Part shown: positions 7,630 through 18,005 of the stretch, piece after piece
How the letters are laid out: the number at the start of each line of letters is the position of its first letter
Position numbering within the stretch: position 1 is the first letter of the stretch
Origin: JALOLV01 sp046295175
GTDB lineage: Bacteria > Bacteroidota > Bacteroidia > Cytophagales > Spirosomataceae
Assembly (NCBI GenBank): GCA_046295175.1
Contig: JBKBNY010000013.1
Span: 62,001 to 126,000, forward strand
Reading direction: 5' to 3'
Length of the DNA: 64,000 nt
Position numbers and translations under genes: made by a program
Notes under the pieces: model-generated
Told to the model about the DNA's origin: nothing
The model's database searches: none
Seen by the model: only the letters and a program-made list of their open reading frames with translations

Positions 7630-9000
7630 ATGTCGTTACGAAACAAAATCACTTTTTTATTCATCTTTATTGTATCTGGTATTCTACTTATTTCATTCGT
7701 TTTGATTTATTGGCTCAGATATACTGCCAATAATGAGGAGTTTTACAACCGACTTTATCAAAAAGCTATTACTACCTCTGAACTACTTGTAACAGTTCAG
7801 GAAATTGATTCTAAACTGCTCAAAACCATTGACTTAACCAATAAAGACATATTATATAAAGAAAATATTACGGTTTATACCCATGAAAATAAAGAAATTT
7901 ACACAAGTAATGATACTATTAATTTCACAATAGATAATAAACTATTGAATGAAATACGGCTAAAAAAAGAACTCAGATATGAAGAGAAAACATTCAAAAT
8001 AATAGGATTAAATTACTCTGACAAATTCAACAACGTTGTAGTGATTGCAGGTGCTGAAGATATTGCAGGGGTAAAGCGATTAGGTAGTTTAAGGAAAACC
8101 TTAATAGTATTATATTTTATAATATTGGCATTCGTGGGCTTAATTGGATGGTTATTTGCAGGAAAAACCCTTCAACCAATCAATGACATTATCATTGAAA
8201 TTGACACCATATACACCCAAAATCTCGATAACAGAATTAGAAGCTATTCAAACGATGAACTGGGTAAATTAGCACATAACTTCAATGGTTTGCTTGATAA
8301 AATACAACAAGCCTTTATTTTACAGCAAACATTTATCACCAATTTCTCACATGAACTGAAAAATCCGTTGATGAAAATGGTGGCTCAGATTGAAGTAAGT
8401 TTATTACGAAAAAGAACCACTGAAGAGTACGAGCAAACACTTATATCGGTATTAGAAGATTTATCTAACCTAAACTTATTATCAGATTCACTTCTACAAC
8501 TTTCAAAAGTCAATAATAAACCTATAAGCAATTTACTTGAATGGGTTCGGGTAGATGAATTATTATTTGATGCCCGTGAAGAAGTTGTAAGTAAAAATAC
8601 GACCTACAGGGTTTTGGTTGATTTTAATTCAGTAGATGAAGAAGATATTGAGCCTATTACTTTTGGCAATCCTCATTTACTTAAAACAGCTTTTATCAAT
8701 TTATTAGATAATGGTTGTAAGTTTTCGAATGACCAAATCACAAATGTAATCTATGGTCAAAACAACTGTGAAATCATATTAAAGTTTATTAATAAAGGAA
8801 AAGGAATCCAAAAAGAAGAAGTAAAAATGATTTTCGAGCCTTTTTTCCGTGGTACAAATGCACATAGTATTTTGGGTTATGGGATTGGTCTTTCGATAGT
8901 TAAAAAAATCATCATTGCTCATCAAGGTAACATTCAAATTGAGACCACAGAAGACACCACAACATTTATTATTAAGTTGCCTTTATCGAATCAGGTTTAA
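7630..9000 (+). CDS. Sensor histidine kinase
   Basis: Membrane kinase of 456 residues: transmembrane segment about 8-28, periplasmic domain about 29-150 without a recognisable fold, second segment about 155-175, HAMP linker, H-box N-F-S-H-E-L-K-N-P-L with the histidine near 241, N-box N-L-L-D-N-G-C-K-F, and G-box G-Y-G-I-G-L-S-I-V. The H-box reads E-L-K-N-P-L rather than the usual E-L-R-T-P-L, but the phosphoacceptor is intact. Partner of the regulator at 6938-7627. The signal is unknown. Confidence 0.92.
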   Translation: MSLRNKITFLFIFIVSGILLISFVLIYWLRYTANNEEFYNRLYQKAITTSELLVTVQEIDSKLLKTIDLTNKDILYKENITVYTHENKEIYTSNDTINFTIDNKLLNEIRLKKELRYEEKTFKIIGLNYSDKFNNVVVIAGAEDIAGVKRLGSLRKTLIVLYFIILAFVGLIGWLFAGKTLQPINDIIIEIDTIYTQNLDNRIRSYSNDELGKLAHNFNGLLDKIQQAFILQQTFITNFSHELKNPLMKMVAQIEVSLLRKRTTEEYEQTLISVLEDLSNLNLLSDSLLQLSKVNNKPISNLLEWVRVDELLFDAREEVVSKNTTYRVLVDFNSVDEEDIEPITFGNPHLLKTAFINLLDNGCKFSNDQITNVIYGQNNCEIILKFINKGKGIQKEEVKMIFEPFFRGTNAHSILGYGIGLSIVKKIIIAHQGNIQIETTEDTTTFIIKLPLSNQV

Positions 9001-9054
9001 ATTCTGAAGTATTGGTAGGTTTAGATTAATCCATATCAAAAATAAAAACACCAT

Positions 9055-9510
9055 ATGAAGATTCTAAAACACGTATGTTTCTTCGGGTATTTTCTGTTTG
9101 TTTTCGCTTCTTGTAATGATGAAACCGAACATCAAACAATCAGAGAAAATCTGATAGAACCCTATTTTGCATTGATACAGAAAAATGATTTTGACTCAGC
9201 ATATACCAACTTTACCTCCGATTCTTATAAATCAAATAACGATTTCAAAACTTATGTTGAGAGTTATAAAAAAACTTTTACTCAAAAAGGAAAAATAAAA
9301 CAAATGACCATCAATAATATCAGAACACTTGGACAGATTGGTGGAGATTCCGAATATGAGATTGAAACAAGTATGTTTTTTGAAAATGAAAAATATGCAA
9401 TACCTGTGCTTTACACAGTATCAAAAACTACGGGTGGTAAATACCTGATAAAATCTGGTTGGTTTCATAAAAAATATGGTATTTCTAACGGGTTTGATGG
9501 ACCATTCTAA
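9055..9510 (+). CDS. Small lipoprotein, NTF2/cystatin-like
   Basis: Protein of 151 residues with a lipoprotein signal (F-V-F-A-S-C, lipid-modified cysteine at about 20). The mature part, with an N-terminal helix (L-I-E-P-Y-F-A-L-I-Q-K-N-D-F-D-S-A-Y) and later alternating strands, resembles NTF2-like or DUF4878-type lipoproteins. It lies between two two-component systems, so a role as periplasmic partner or target of one of them is possible. No specific function recognised. Confidence 0.75.
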   Translation: MKILKHVCFFGYFLFVFASCNDETEHQTIRENLIEPYFALIQKNDFDSAYTNFTSDSYKSNNDFKTYVESYKKTFTQKGKIKQMTINNIRTLGQIGGDSEYEIETSMFFENEKYAIPVLYTVSKTTGGKYLIKSGWFHKKYGISNGFDGPF

Positions 9511-9589
9511 CCATAAAGTTAAGTATTCTTTGTAAATGAGAGAATCTATAAAGCTCTACTCTTGATGATAAATAAAAAGTAAAATGTTA

Positions 9590-10267
9590 ATGAAGATTCT
9601 TTTATTAGAAGATGATGCAGTATTATCTCAACAAATATTGACATTCTTAAAATCAAAATTGATTGATTGTGATGCCGTATTTGACGGCGAAACGTTTTTT
9701 CGACAAATAAAAAAGGCAGAATACGACGCATTTTTGTTGGATATTAATGTACCGAAAATAAATGGTTTAGATGTTTGTAAAGAAATAAGGCTATGGGATT
9801 TTGCAACACCAATCATCATGCTAACTGCTTATGGAGATATTCAAGATAAAATAGATGCTTTTAGCATGGGGGCGGATGATTATTTAGTAAAGCCTTTCCA
9901 TTTTGATGAATTGTACATACGGCTGCTTTCTTTACGTAAACGTAGCTTTAATAATCGTGAAGAAAATGAAATGGTGGTGGTTGGGGATTTAGAGATAGAT
10001 ACTGCCAATATGAAAGTATATCGACAAAAAGATTTAATTGACCTAACTCCCCGAGAATTCAAACTCTTATTGCTATTGGCAAATGCTAAGGGGAAGCCTC
10101 TAACAAAACAAACAATAGCCGAACAAATCTGGAATATAAATTTTGATACAAATCTTAATACAATTGAGGTGTATATCAATTTTCTTAGAAAAAAAATTGA
10201 TAAAAATTATTCTCCCAAACTTATCCATACACGCCCAGGATTTGGATATTATTTAAAGCCCGAATAA
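9590..10267 (+). CDS. OmpR/PhoB-family response regulator
   Basis: Response regulator of 225 residues from M-K-I-L-L-L-E-D-D (9590); an in-frame ATG two codons earlier (9584) is the alternative start. It has the E7-D8-D9 acidic pocket, phosphoacceptor D51 (L-L-D-I-N-V-P), L-V-K-P-F lysine and a C-terminal winged helix. The kinase follows after 3 bases. Third system of this type in the window, next to the metal-efflux genes it may control. Confidence 0.92.
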   Translation: MKILLLEDDAVLSQQILTFLKSKLIDCDAVFDGETFFRQIKKAEYDAFLLDINVPKINGLDVCKEIRLWDFATPIIMLTAYGDIQDKIDAFSMGADDYLVKPFHFDELYIRLLSLRKRSFNNREENEMVVVGDLEIDTANMKVYRQKDLIDLTPREFKLLLLLANAKGKPLTKQTIAEQIWNINFDTNLNTIEVYINFLRKKIDKNYSPKLIHTRPGFGYYLKPE

Positions 10268-10270
10268 GTT

Positions 10271-11635
10271 ATGACACTCAAAAGGCGATTGGCAATAAAT
10301 GTTTCATTAGCGTTTTCTCTACTATTTGGTTTAGCATCTACCATAATATACCAATCATTTTCAGATTTTCGGAAGGATGAATTCAAACAACGCTTAAATG
10401 ACAAAGCTCTCACCACTGCCAAATTATTGGTTGAAGTTAAAGAGGTAGATAAACAGTTATTGAAATTGATAGACAAAAATTCAATCAATAAACTGTTTAA
10501 TGAAAAGGCATTGGTTTTCGACACAAATTTTAATCTTATTTATAGCAGCATTGATGACTCAAAGATAACATGGTCTTTGAATGATTTAAAAAAACTCAAG
10601 CAAGAAAAGACTTTTTTTAGGAGAGAAAAAGAAAATGAGGTAATGGGTATATTCTATGATTTTGAGCATGTAGAATACCTAATCCTGATTTCAGCAGAAG
10701 ATAAATATGGCAATAGCAAATTGGCGTATTTGCTATACATTTTGATTACTACGTATATTGTTAGCGTTACACTTATTTGGATTTTTACCTATTTTCTCAT
10801 AAGCTCGCTTTTAAAGCCTTTGGACGAATTTCAAGGTCAAATCACCAACATCTCAATTAATAATTTAAACATAAAATTACCTGAAAGGTATCAAAAAGAT
10901 GAAATTAACATACTGACACAAGCATTTAATATACTGCTACAACGTATTGATAATGCCTTTCGTAGCCAAAAAGAATTTACTTCCAACGCTTCACACGAAA
11001 TACGTACACCATTAGCAAGAATCGCTTTTCAGGTTGAAAACCTCATTCATAATTATCAACATACGATAGAGGTTAAAAACTTTCTAAATAATATCAAAAA
11101 CGATACATATCATTTATCGGATTTAATCAATTCTTTGTTATTGTTATCGAAGTTGGACAAAAGTGATGAAGAAAAATTTGAGAAAATTCAGATTGATGAA
11201 GTTATATTTTCTGCCTATGACCAAACGCTCAAGACTTTTCCTAATCTTATGATTGATTTTGAACTTGCAGAAAACACCGAAAATGATATTTCGCTTACAG
11301 TTCAGGGTATAAAATCAATGCTCGAAATTGTATTCATTAATATCTTCAAAAATGCTGCATTGTACTCAGCAAATGAAAAGATTTATGTTACCCTTTTACA
11401 AATTTCTTCAAATCAGATAGAAATTAGCATAATGAATAAAGGTGATATTATCACAGAAGCAGAACAAGCAAAGCTATTTACACCGTTTATGAGAGGTGAA
11501 AATTCAAAAACAAAGAATGGTTCGGGTTTAGGACTTACTATCTCTAAACGCATATTAGAATATCACAAAGCTACCATAAAGTATGCTTCACAAGGGTATG
11601 AAATCAACGTCTTCAAAATTATTTTTAAAAATTAA
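10271..11635 (+). CDS. Sensor histidine kinase
   Basis: Membrane kinase of 454 residues: N-terminal transmembrane segment, periplasmic domain, second segment near 155-178, HAMP linker, H-box N-A-S-H-E-I-R-T-P-L (histidine near 241), N-box N-I-F-K-N-A-A-L and G-box G-S-G-L-G-L-T-I-S. Couples to the regulator at 9590-10267. Its overall layout and spacing are close to the kinase at 7630, suggesting an older duplication of the regulator-kinase cassette. Confidence 0.92.
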   Translation: MTLKRRLAINVSLAFSLLFGLASTIIYQSFSDFRKDEFKQRLNDKALTTAKLLVEVKEVDKQLLKLIDKNSINKLFNEKALVFDTNFNLIYSSIDDSKITWSLNDLKKLKQEKTFFRREKENEVMGIFYDFEHVEYLILISAEDKYGNSKLAYLLYILITTYIVSVTLIWIFTYFLISSLLKPLDEFQGQITNISINNLNIKLPERYQKDEINILTQAFNILLQRIDNAFRSQKEFTSNASHEIRTPLARIAFQVENLIHNYQHTIEVKNFLNNIKNDTYHLSDLINSLLLLSKLDKSDEEKFEKIQIDEVIFSAYDQTLKTFPNLMIDFELAENTENDISLTVQGIKSMLEIVFINIFKNAALYSANEKIYVTLLQISSNQIEISIMNKGDIITEAEQAKLFTPFMRGENSKTKNGSGLGLTISKRILEYHKATIKYASQGYEINVFKIIFKN

Positions 11636-11715
11636 GCCTTTTTTAAGGTAGTAGTAAAAGTGCTTTTAAGGTTGATTGCTGTTTTTTTGCAGAAAATACT
11701 AACCTTAACTACGGC

Positions 11716-12543
11716 ATGATAGCATTTTTAGAGAATCTTTCGTACATAGAAAGACTATTTGTTTTACTTAGTATCTCTCTTATTGTTTGGAATATTGAAG
11801 TTTTATACGCTTTTAGGCCAATTTCTGACAAAAGTAAACACTTATTCGAAAATATAAAGTTTATTGCTTTAGGTATCCCAGCACAGCTTGCTATGGGTAG
11901 TATCTTAAATTTATCATTAGAATTCAATGATAAAAGCTTGTTTGGACTTATCGAATGGTTTTCAATTAAAAATAATTGGATAAATCTAATCGTATCCTTT
12001 CTCCTACTTGACTTTTTCGAGTATATATACCACATATTTATGCACAAATTCAGACCTTTTTGGGTCTTCCATTTGGTTCATCATTCAGAACAAAAATTAG
12101 ATATATCTTCTATACTACGTGAACACCCGATTGAAACCATCATTCGTCTTAGTTTTACAACATTATGGGTACTCATTACGGGTGTTCACTTTTGGATGTA
12201 TGTAGTCCGACAGCTCATTCAAGTAATTTCAAACTTACTTGCTCACGGTAATTTTAGATTAACAAGCAATGCAGACAAAATAGTTAGCTTGTTGTTTGTA
12301 ACACCCAATATGCACCACGTTCATCATCACTTTAAACTACCACACACCGACAGTAATTATGGTGATGTTTTAAGTATTTGGGACAGACTATTTGGCACAT
12401 ACAAAAAAATAAACACCAATCACTTAGTATTTGGAATTGATACCGAAATGTGTGCAAACAAAATTTATGATTTCAAAACTATTATAATGTTACCATTCAA
12501 ACACTTAAACAGCAAGCCCGAAACAATCAATACAAATGAATAA
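11716..12543 (+). CDS. Sterol desaturase / fatty acid hydroxylase family protein
   Basis: Membrane-bound di-iron oxygenase family protein of 275 residues. The histidine clusters are H106-x3-H110, H119-x2-H122-H123 and H200-H201-x-H203-H204, set between hydrophobic segments. Family members hydroxylate or desaturate lipids in the membrane. It overlaps the next gene (efflux outer-membrane factor) by 8 bases, so it is probably the first gene of the efflux operon. Why a lipid-modifying enzyme heads a metal-efflux operon is unclear; envelope adaptation is one possibility. Confidence 0.82.
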   Translation: MIAFLENLSYIERLFVLLSISLIVWNIEVLYAFRPISDKSKHLFENIKFIALGIPAQLAMGSILNLSLEFNDKSLFGLIEWFSIKNNWINLIVSFLLLDFFEYIYHIFMHKFRPFWVFHLVHHSEQKLDISSILREHPIETIIRLSFTTLWVLITGVHFWMYVVRQLIQVISNLLAHGNFRLTSNADKIVSLLFVTPNMHHVHHHFKLPHTDSNYGDVLSIWDRLFGTYKKINTNHLVFGIDTEMCANKIYDFKTIIMLPFKHLNSKPETINTNE

Positions 12544-13807
12544 CACTAAGTCAATAGTATCTCTATTATTAATAATTTTATTGTTAACTCTAAAATCAAA
12601 TTTTGGATTTACTCAGAGTAATTACACATTGCAAGAATGTGAAGAATTATACAGAAAGAATAATTTCCTTCTTCTTGCCGAACAATTAAACATTGACATT
12701 GCACAAGCCAACTCTGTGCAAGCTAAAATATGGGAGCTTCCTTATATTTCAGGCGAGTTCAATGCCATCAATCCACAAAACAAACGTGTATTTGACATTG
12801 GGAGCAAAGGGCAAAAAGGTATTGCCATTGAGCAGTTAGTATATCTGGGTGGAAAGAAAAAAGCTGAAATAGAGTTTGCGAAATCAGCAATTCCGATAGC
12901 CCAACTAACTTTGGAGCAGTTAGTCAGAACTCATCTTGTGGAGTTAAAACAAAGCTATTATAGTATTTTTTTTGATAACCTAAAACTTAATAGCCTCCGT
13001 AACAAAATGGCAAATATTGATACATTGGTTGCAGCATATTCAGGTCAGGCAAGCAAGGGGAACGTCCCTTTGAAAGATGTTGTAAGATTACAGTCGCTCT
13101 CGTTAAGTCTCAAAAATCAATATGCAGAGATTCAAAAAGATATTTTTTCAAATCAAGCAATCATAAAAATTATTACTGGTATCAGCAATGATATAGTTCC
13201 AATTTTTACAGAGCAAGAAATCAACGAATTGCTATCAAAGAAAATAATTTATCAGTTGGGTGGATTACAAGAGTTAGCCATCGAAAAAAACACCGAACTT
13301 CAAGCCATCAATAGAATTTTAGTAAGCAATGACTTATTCTATAAATGGCAACAAACCCTTAGTAAGCCAGACTTAACCATTGGAGCCTCTTATGACCAAC
13401 GAGGCGGTGCTTTTCTCAACCAAGCAAATGTAACAGTTGGTATCCCTATCCCTCTCTGGAATCGCAATAAAGGGAATATAGTAGCGGCCGCTTCAAAAAC
13501 TTTACAAACTCAAAATCTCAAAAATCAAAAAGAACTCGAAATAAAGACAAACGTAGAAAAATCCTTCAAAGAATTTCAGTTTCAACAAAGCCTTTTTCAA
13601 CGAATGAGTTCAGAGTCGCTCCAAAACTTTGAGATTGTTTATAATGGCGTAATTCAGAATTTTCAGAAACAAAACATTACTCTCATCGAATTTACTGACA
13701 TCATTGAAAGCTATATTGAAAGTATTGTTTTGCTGAATGATGTTAAGAAGCAGGTCATTCTTAATGGTAATAATCTAAACTATATAGTAAACGAAAAAAT
13801 ATTTTAA
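12536..13807 (+). CDS. TolC/CusC-type outer-membrane efflux protein
   Basis: Outer-membrane channel component of a tripartite efflux pump, 423 residues. It has a signal sequence ending near N-F-G-F-T-Q-S and long helical stretches with the two-repeat OEP pattern (strand motif V-T-V-G-I-P-I-P-L-W-N-R-N-K-G-N near 300). The ATG at 12536 overlaps the upstream stop. It is followed by the adaptor (9 bases) and RND pump genes, so substrate would pass from the periplasm through this channel to the outside. Confidence 0.85.
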   Translation: MNNTKSIVSLLLIILLLTLKSNFGFTQSNYTLQECEELYRKNNFLLLAEQLNIDIAQANSVQAKIWELPYISGEFNAINPQNKRVFDIGSKGQKGIAIEQLVYLGGKKKAEIEFAKSAIPIAQLTLEQLVRTHLVELKQSYYSIFFDNLKLNSLRNKMANIDTLVAAYSGQASKGNVPLKDVVRLQSLSLSLKNQYAEIQKDIFSNQAIIKIITGISNDIVPIFTEQEINELLSKKIIYQLGGLQELAIEKNTELQAINRILVSNDLFYKWQQTLSKPDLTIGASYDQRGGAFLNQANVTVGIPIPLWNRNKGNIVAAASKTLQTQNLKNQKELEIKTNVEKSFKEFQFQQSLFQRMSSESLQNFEIVYNGVIQNFQKQNITLIEFTDIIESYIESIVLLNDVKKQVILNGNNLNYIVNEKIF

Positions 13808-13816
13808 TTAAAGAAC

Positions 13817-14896
13817 ATGAAAAAGATATTCATTTTGCTAATCATGAGTTTTGGGTTTTATGCTTGCAAGACCGAAAACAAAAAAGAAATAATTAACGAA
13901 ACCTTTGTTTTGAGTGATAAAATGCTCAAAACGACTCAAACCGCCACAGTTAAACAAGAACAACTCCGAAATGAATTAAATTTTTATGGAAAAATTGCTG
14001 CCGATGCCAATAAAATGATTGAAGTTTTTCCTGTTGTTGGCGGAAATGTAACCAAAGTTTATGTCGAATTAGGCGATTATGTACAAAAAGGGCAACTTTT
14101 AGCAACCATCCGAAGCACAGAGGTTGCAGGTTTTGAAAAAGAACTCGACGACTCAAAAAATGACTTAATTGTTGCCAAAAATAATTTAAAAGTAGCTCAA
14201 GAACTCTTTGAAGGAAAACTAAACACAGAGCGTGATGTGATTGAAGCCAAAAGCCAACTCGATAAAGCTCAATCCCAATTACTAAGAATACAAGAAACCT
14301 ACAAGATATATAACATCAAGGCTGGAGCAATCTATGAAGTACGTTCGCCTTTGAGTGGTTTTGTTGTACAGAAAAACATCAACCAAGATATGCTTTTAAG
14401 AAGCGATAAATCTGATAATATTTTTGATATAGCCGAAATAGATGATGTGTGGGCAATGGCAAATGTCAACGAAAGTGATATTAGCCAAGTAAAACTTGGT
14501 ATTAATGCCGAAGTCAGAACACTCAGCTATAATGATAAAGTTTTCTATGGAAAAGTAGATAAAATATACAATATCATAGACCCCGAAACAAAGGCTATGA
14601 AGGTGCGAGTAAAGCTAACCAATAAAGAATATTTGCTTAAACCCGAAATGCGAGCAACCATCAAATTATCTTATAATGAATCAGCCCAGATGTTGGCAGT
14701 ACCATCTGCCTCTGTCATATTTGATAAAAGCAAGAGTTTTGTAATGATTTTTAAAGACCGAAACAATATAGAAACCCGTCAAGTAGAAGTTTTTCGTCAA
14801 GTAGGCGATACTACCTACATTTTGTCGGGTTTAAAAGAAGGAGAAGTGGTAATGACCGCCAATCAATTATTGGTTTATGATGCTCTAAATGATTAA
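13817..14896 (+). CDS. Efflux RND periplasmic adaptor (HlyD/CusB-like)
   Basis: Membrane-fusion protein of 359 residues with a lipoprotein-type leader (S-F-G-F-Y-A-C). The biotinyl-lipoyl-like motif G-G-N-V-T-K-V-Y-V-E-L-G-D-Y-V-Q-K-G-Q is followed by a helical hairpin and the second lipoyl half (R-S-P-L-S-G-F-V-V-Q), then beta-barrel domains. It links the inner-membrane pump to the outer-membrane channel. It lies between the two in one operon, 7 bases before the pump. Confidence 0.9.
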   Translation: MKKIFILLIMSFGFYACKTENKKEIINETFVLSDKMLKTTQTATVKQEQLRNELNFYGKIAADANKMIEVFPVVGGNVTKVYVELGDYVQKGQLLATIRSTEVAGFEKELDDSKNDLIVAKNNLKVAQELFEGKLNTERDVIEAKSQLDKAQSQLLRIQETYKIYNIKAGAIYEVRSPLSGFVVQKNINQDMLLRSDKSDNIFDIAEIDDVWAMANVNESDISQVKLGINAEVRTLSYNDKVFYGKVDKIYNIIDPETKAMKVRVKLTNKEYLLKPEMRATIKLSYNESAQMLAVPSASVIFDKSKSFVMIFKDRNNIETRQVEVFRQVGDTTYILSGLKEGEVVMTANQLLVYDALND

Positions 14897-14903
14897 ATAA
14901 TTT

Positions 14904-17900
14904 ATGAATAAGTTTATCAAAAATATCATAGCTTTTTCGCTTAAAAACAAACCTTTTACCTTTTTTTGGGTAGGTTTATTAGCAATAGCTGGTTTTATTT
15001 CATTCCGAAATATGCCAATCGAGGCATTCCCCGATGTTACTAATACACAAATTATCATTGTAACCGAATGGAATGGTAGAAGTGCCGAAGAAATAGAGCG
15101 TTTCGTTACGACTCCTATCGAAATCTCTATGAACGCCGTCCAAAAGAAAACAAGTGTTCGGAGTATTACAATGTTTGGGCTTTCGGTCATTAAAATAATT
15201 TTTGAAGATGACGTTGAAGATTTTTTTGCACGTCAACAAGTTAATAACCTTCTGCGTAGTGTGAGCCTTCCTGATGGCGTCGAACCCGATGTTCAACCTC
15301 CGTATGGGCCAACTGGCGAAATTTTTAGATATACTCTACAAAGTTCGCAAAGAGATACAAGAGAATTGCTTACTATACAAAACTGGGTAATTGACCGCCA
15401 ACTTAGAGCCATTCCAGGTGTTGCAGATTTAGTCGCATTTGGTGGGCAAGAAAAAGTATATGAAGTTAGTGTTGACCCCAATCGTTTATCCAAATATGAT
15501 ATTACACCGCTCGAAGTTTACGAAGCCGTAAACCGCAGTAATCTTAATGTAGGTGGCGACGTAATCGAAAAAAATAAGCAAGCCTACGTAGTGCGTGGAG
15601 TTGGTTTATTAGGTTCAATTCAAGATATTGAAAATATTATTGTAAAAGAAGAAGGGGGTAATCCTGTACTTGTTAAGAATTTAGCCGATGTCTTTGAGAG
15701 TTCACTTCCAAGAGTTGGTCAAGTTGGATTAAATGGAAATGATGATGTGGTTGAAGGAATCATTGTTATGCGAAAGGGCGAAAACCCCAAAGAGGTATTG
15801 GAACGTGTAAAATCGAAAATTGACGAACTCAACGAAAGAGTATTACCAAAAGATGTCAAAATGGTTACGTTCTATGACCGAGATAACCTCATGAATTTCA
15901 CAACAAAAACAGTAATGCACAATGTGATTGAGGGAATCATTTTTGTTACGGTAATTGTGTTTTTGTTTATGGCCGACTGGCGTACTACGCTTACAGTAAC
16001 CATTGTTATTCCTTTATCTTTACTTTTTGCTTTTTTATGTTTAAAACTCAAAGGAATGAGTGCCAACTTGCTCTCGCTCGGTGCTGTAGATTTTGGAATT
16101 ATCATTGATGGGGCAGTTGTAATGGTTGAAGGAATTTTTGTAACGCTCGACCACATTGCACATAAAAAGGGCATGGTTGCCTATAACAAATTGGCTATCG
16201 GTAGTACCATCAAAAAAACAGGTACAGAAATGGGAAAAGCCATTTTCTTTTCAAAACTAATCATCATTACGGCACTATTACCCATATTTTCATTTCAAAA
16301 AGTAGAAGGAAAAATGTTTTCTCCTTTGGCTTACACGCTCGGCTTTGCTTTGTTAGGAGCTTTGATATTTACACTTACACTGGTTCCTGTTTTGTGCCAC
16401 TTATTGCTAAATAAGAATGTCAAAGAAAAAAATAATCCATTTGTGAATTTTTGGAATCGTATCGTTGAGAAAGGTTTTAATTATACTTTTAAGTTTAAGA
16501 AACTCACCTTAATAACTTCCTTAGCTATTATGGTTGTAACCTTCTTTTCGGCAAAATTTCTCGGGACTGAATTTTTACCACAACTCAACGAAGGGGCTTT
16601 GTGGGTTGAAGCTAAGTTTCCTATGAGCCAAAGTTTACAAGAAACTGTCGAAAAAACCAGTGTGCTAAGAAAAGAGCTTCAAGAGTTTCCAGAAGTAAAT
16701 GGTGTACTCTCACAAGTTGGAAGAAGTAACGATGGCACTGACCCCTCTGGGTTCTATTATGTGCAAATGCAAGTAAATCTTAAACATAAAGATGATTGGC
16801 AACGAAAGATAACGATGGATGATTTGGTGCGAGAAATGGATGATTCTCTGTCAAAGTATCAAGGTATAGGCTATAACTATTCCCAACCAATCATCGACAA
16901 TGTAGCTGAGAGTGTAGCAGGTATTAATGCCTCTAACGCAGTTAAAATTTATGGTGATGATTTAGATAAATTAGATGAAATTGCCAATCAGGTAATTAAA
17001 CAAATTGAAAACGTAGATGGAATCAAGGATGTAGGCATTCTAAGAAATGTTGGACAGCCCGAAATTAGTGTTATTCTCGACCGAGAAAAAATGGCAGCTT
17101 ATGGCGTGAGCCTTGCCGATGCACAAGCTGTACTCGAAATGGCTTTTGGCGGTAAAACTGCAACCCAAAAATACGAAGGAGAACGTAAATTTGATGTGCG
17201 TGTTCGGTACTTGAAGGCATATCGTAAGAGTGAAGAAGATATGGCAAATTTAAAAGTACCGACTATTACTGGCGTAAAAATACCTTTAAAAGCAATCTCA
17301 AGTATCCGTAAAATAACTGGTCCTGCATTTATCTATCGAGATAATACAAAGAGGTTTATTGGGGTCAAATTCTCGGTAAGGGATAGAGATTTAGGAAGTA
17401 CGATTGCCGAAGCTCAAAAAAATGTAAATAATAATATTCAGTTACCGACTGGTTATCAAATCGGTTGGACAGGAGAATTTGAAAATCAGGTGAGAGCAAC
17501 CAATCGTTTAGGGCAGGTCGTTCCCATTAGCCTAATCGGTATTTTCGTTTTACTTTTCATTATGTTTGGCAATGTAAAAGATTCACTTATTGTGTTGGCA
17601 AATGTGCCGTTTGCCATTATTGGTGGCATTATTGCCTTACACATCACAGGAATAAATTTCGGTATTTCGGGTGGGGTTGGATTCATTGCCCTTTTCGGCA
17701 TTTGTATTCAAAACGGCGTAATTCTAATTTCAGAATTTCATCAAAATCTAAAATCAAAAATGAATTTAGAAACTGCCATTAAAGAGGCCGTCAAGGTTCG
17801 TACACGCCCCGTTGTCATGACAGCTCTTATGGCTTCAATTGGGTTACTGCCTGCCGCAATAAGTACAGGTATTGGTTCAGAATCCCAAAAACCATTGGCA

Positions 17901-18005
17901 ATCGTAATCATTGGCGGGTTAATTACAGCCACTATTCTTACACTACTGGTATTTCCTATTATATTCTGGATTTTCAACCGTACAAAACATGAAATTATTG
18001 ACTAA
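14904..18005 (+). CDS. CzcA/CusA-type heavy-metal RND efflux pump
   Basis: Inner-membrane proton-driven efflux pump of 1033 residues, the usual RND length, with two sets of transmembrane segments and two large periplasmic loops. The segment G-A-V-D-F-G-I-I-I-D-G-A-V-V-M-V-E near 395-410 is the heavy-metal-efflux (HME) subfamily signature in TM4. The N-terminus (N-M-P-I-E-A-F-P-D-V-T-N-T-Q) also fits CzcA/CusA. Zn/Co/Cd versus Cu/Ag cannot be settled by eye. The last 17 bases overlap the DUF2490 gene. Confidence 0.92.
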   Translation: MNKFIKNIIAFSLKNKPFTFFWVGLLAIAGFISFRNMPIEAFPDVTNTQIIIVTEWNGRSAEEIERFVTTPIEISMNAVQKKTSVRSITMFGLSVIKIIFEDDVEDFFARQQVNNLLRSVSLPDGVEPDVQPPYGPTGEIFRYTLQSSQRDTRELLTIQNWVIDRQLRAIPGVADLVAFGGQEKVYEVSVDPNRLSKYDITPLEVYEAVNRSNLNVGGDVIEKNKQAYVVRGVGLLGSIQDIENIIVKEEGGNPVLVKNLADVFESSLPRVGQVGLNGNDDVVEGIIVMRKGENPKEVLERVKSKIDELNERVLPKDVKMVTFYDRDNLMNFTTKTVMHNVIEGIIFVTVIVFLFMADWRTTLTVTIVIPLSLLFAFLCLKLKGMSANLLSLGAVDFGIIIDGAVVMVEGIFVTLDHIAHKKGMVAYNKLAIGSTIKKTGTEMGKAIFFSKLIIITALLPIFSFQKVEGKMFSPLAYTLGFALLGALIFTLTLVPVLCHLLLNKNVKEKNNPFVNFWNRIVEKGFNYTFKFKKLTLITSLAIMVVTFFSAKFLGTEFLPQLNEGALWVEAKFPMSQSLQETVEKTSVLRKELQEFPEVNGVLSQVGRSNDGTDPSGFYYVQMQVNLKHKDDWQRKITMDDLVREMDDSLSKYQGIGYNYSQPIIDNVAESVAGINASNAVKIYGDDLDKLDEIANQVIKQIENVDGIKDVGILRNVGQPEISVILDREKMAAYGVSLADAQAVLEMAFGGKTATQKYEGERKFDVRVRYLKAYRKSEEDMANLKVPTITGVKIPLKAISSIRKITGPAFIYRDNTKRFIGVKFSVRDRDLGSTIAEAQKNVNNNIQLPTGYQIGWTGEFENQVRATNRLGQVVPISLIGIFVLLFIMFGNVKDSLIVLANVPFAIIGGIIALHITGINFGISGGVGFIALFGICIQNGVILISEFHQNLKSKMNLETAIKEAVKVRTRPVVMTALMASIGLLPAAISTGIGSESQKPLAIVIIGGLITATILTLLVFPIIFWIFNRTKHEIID

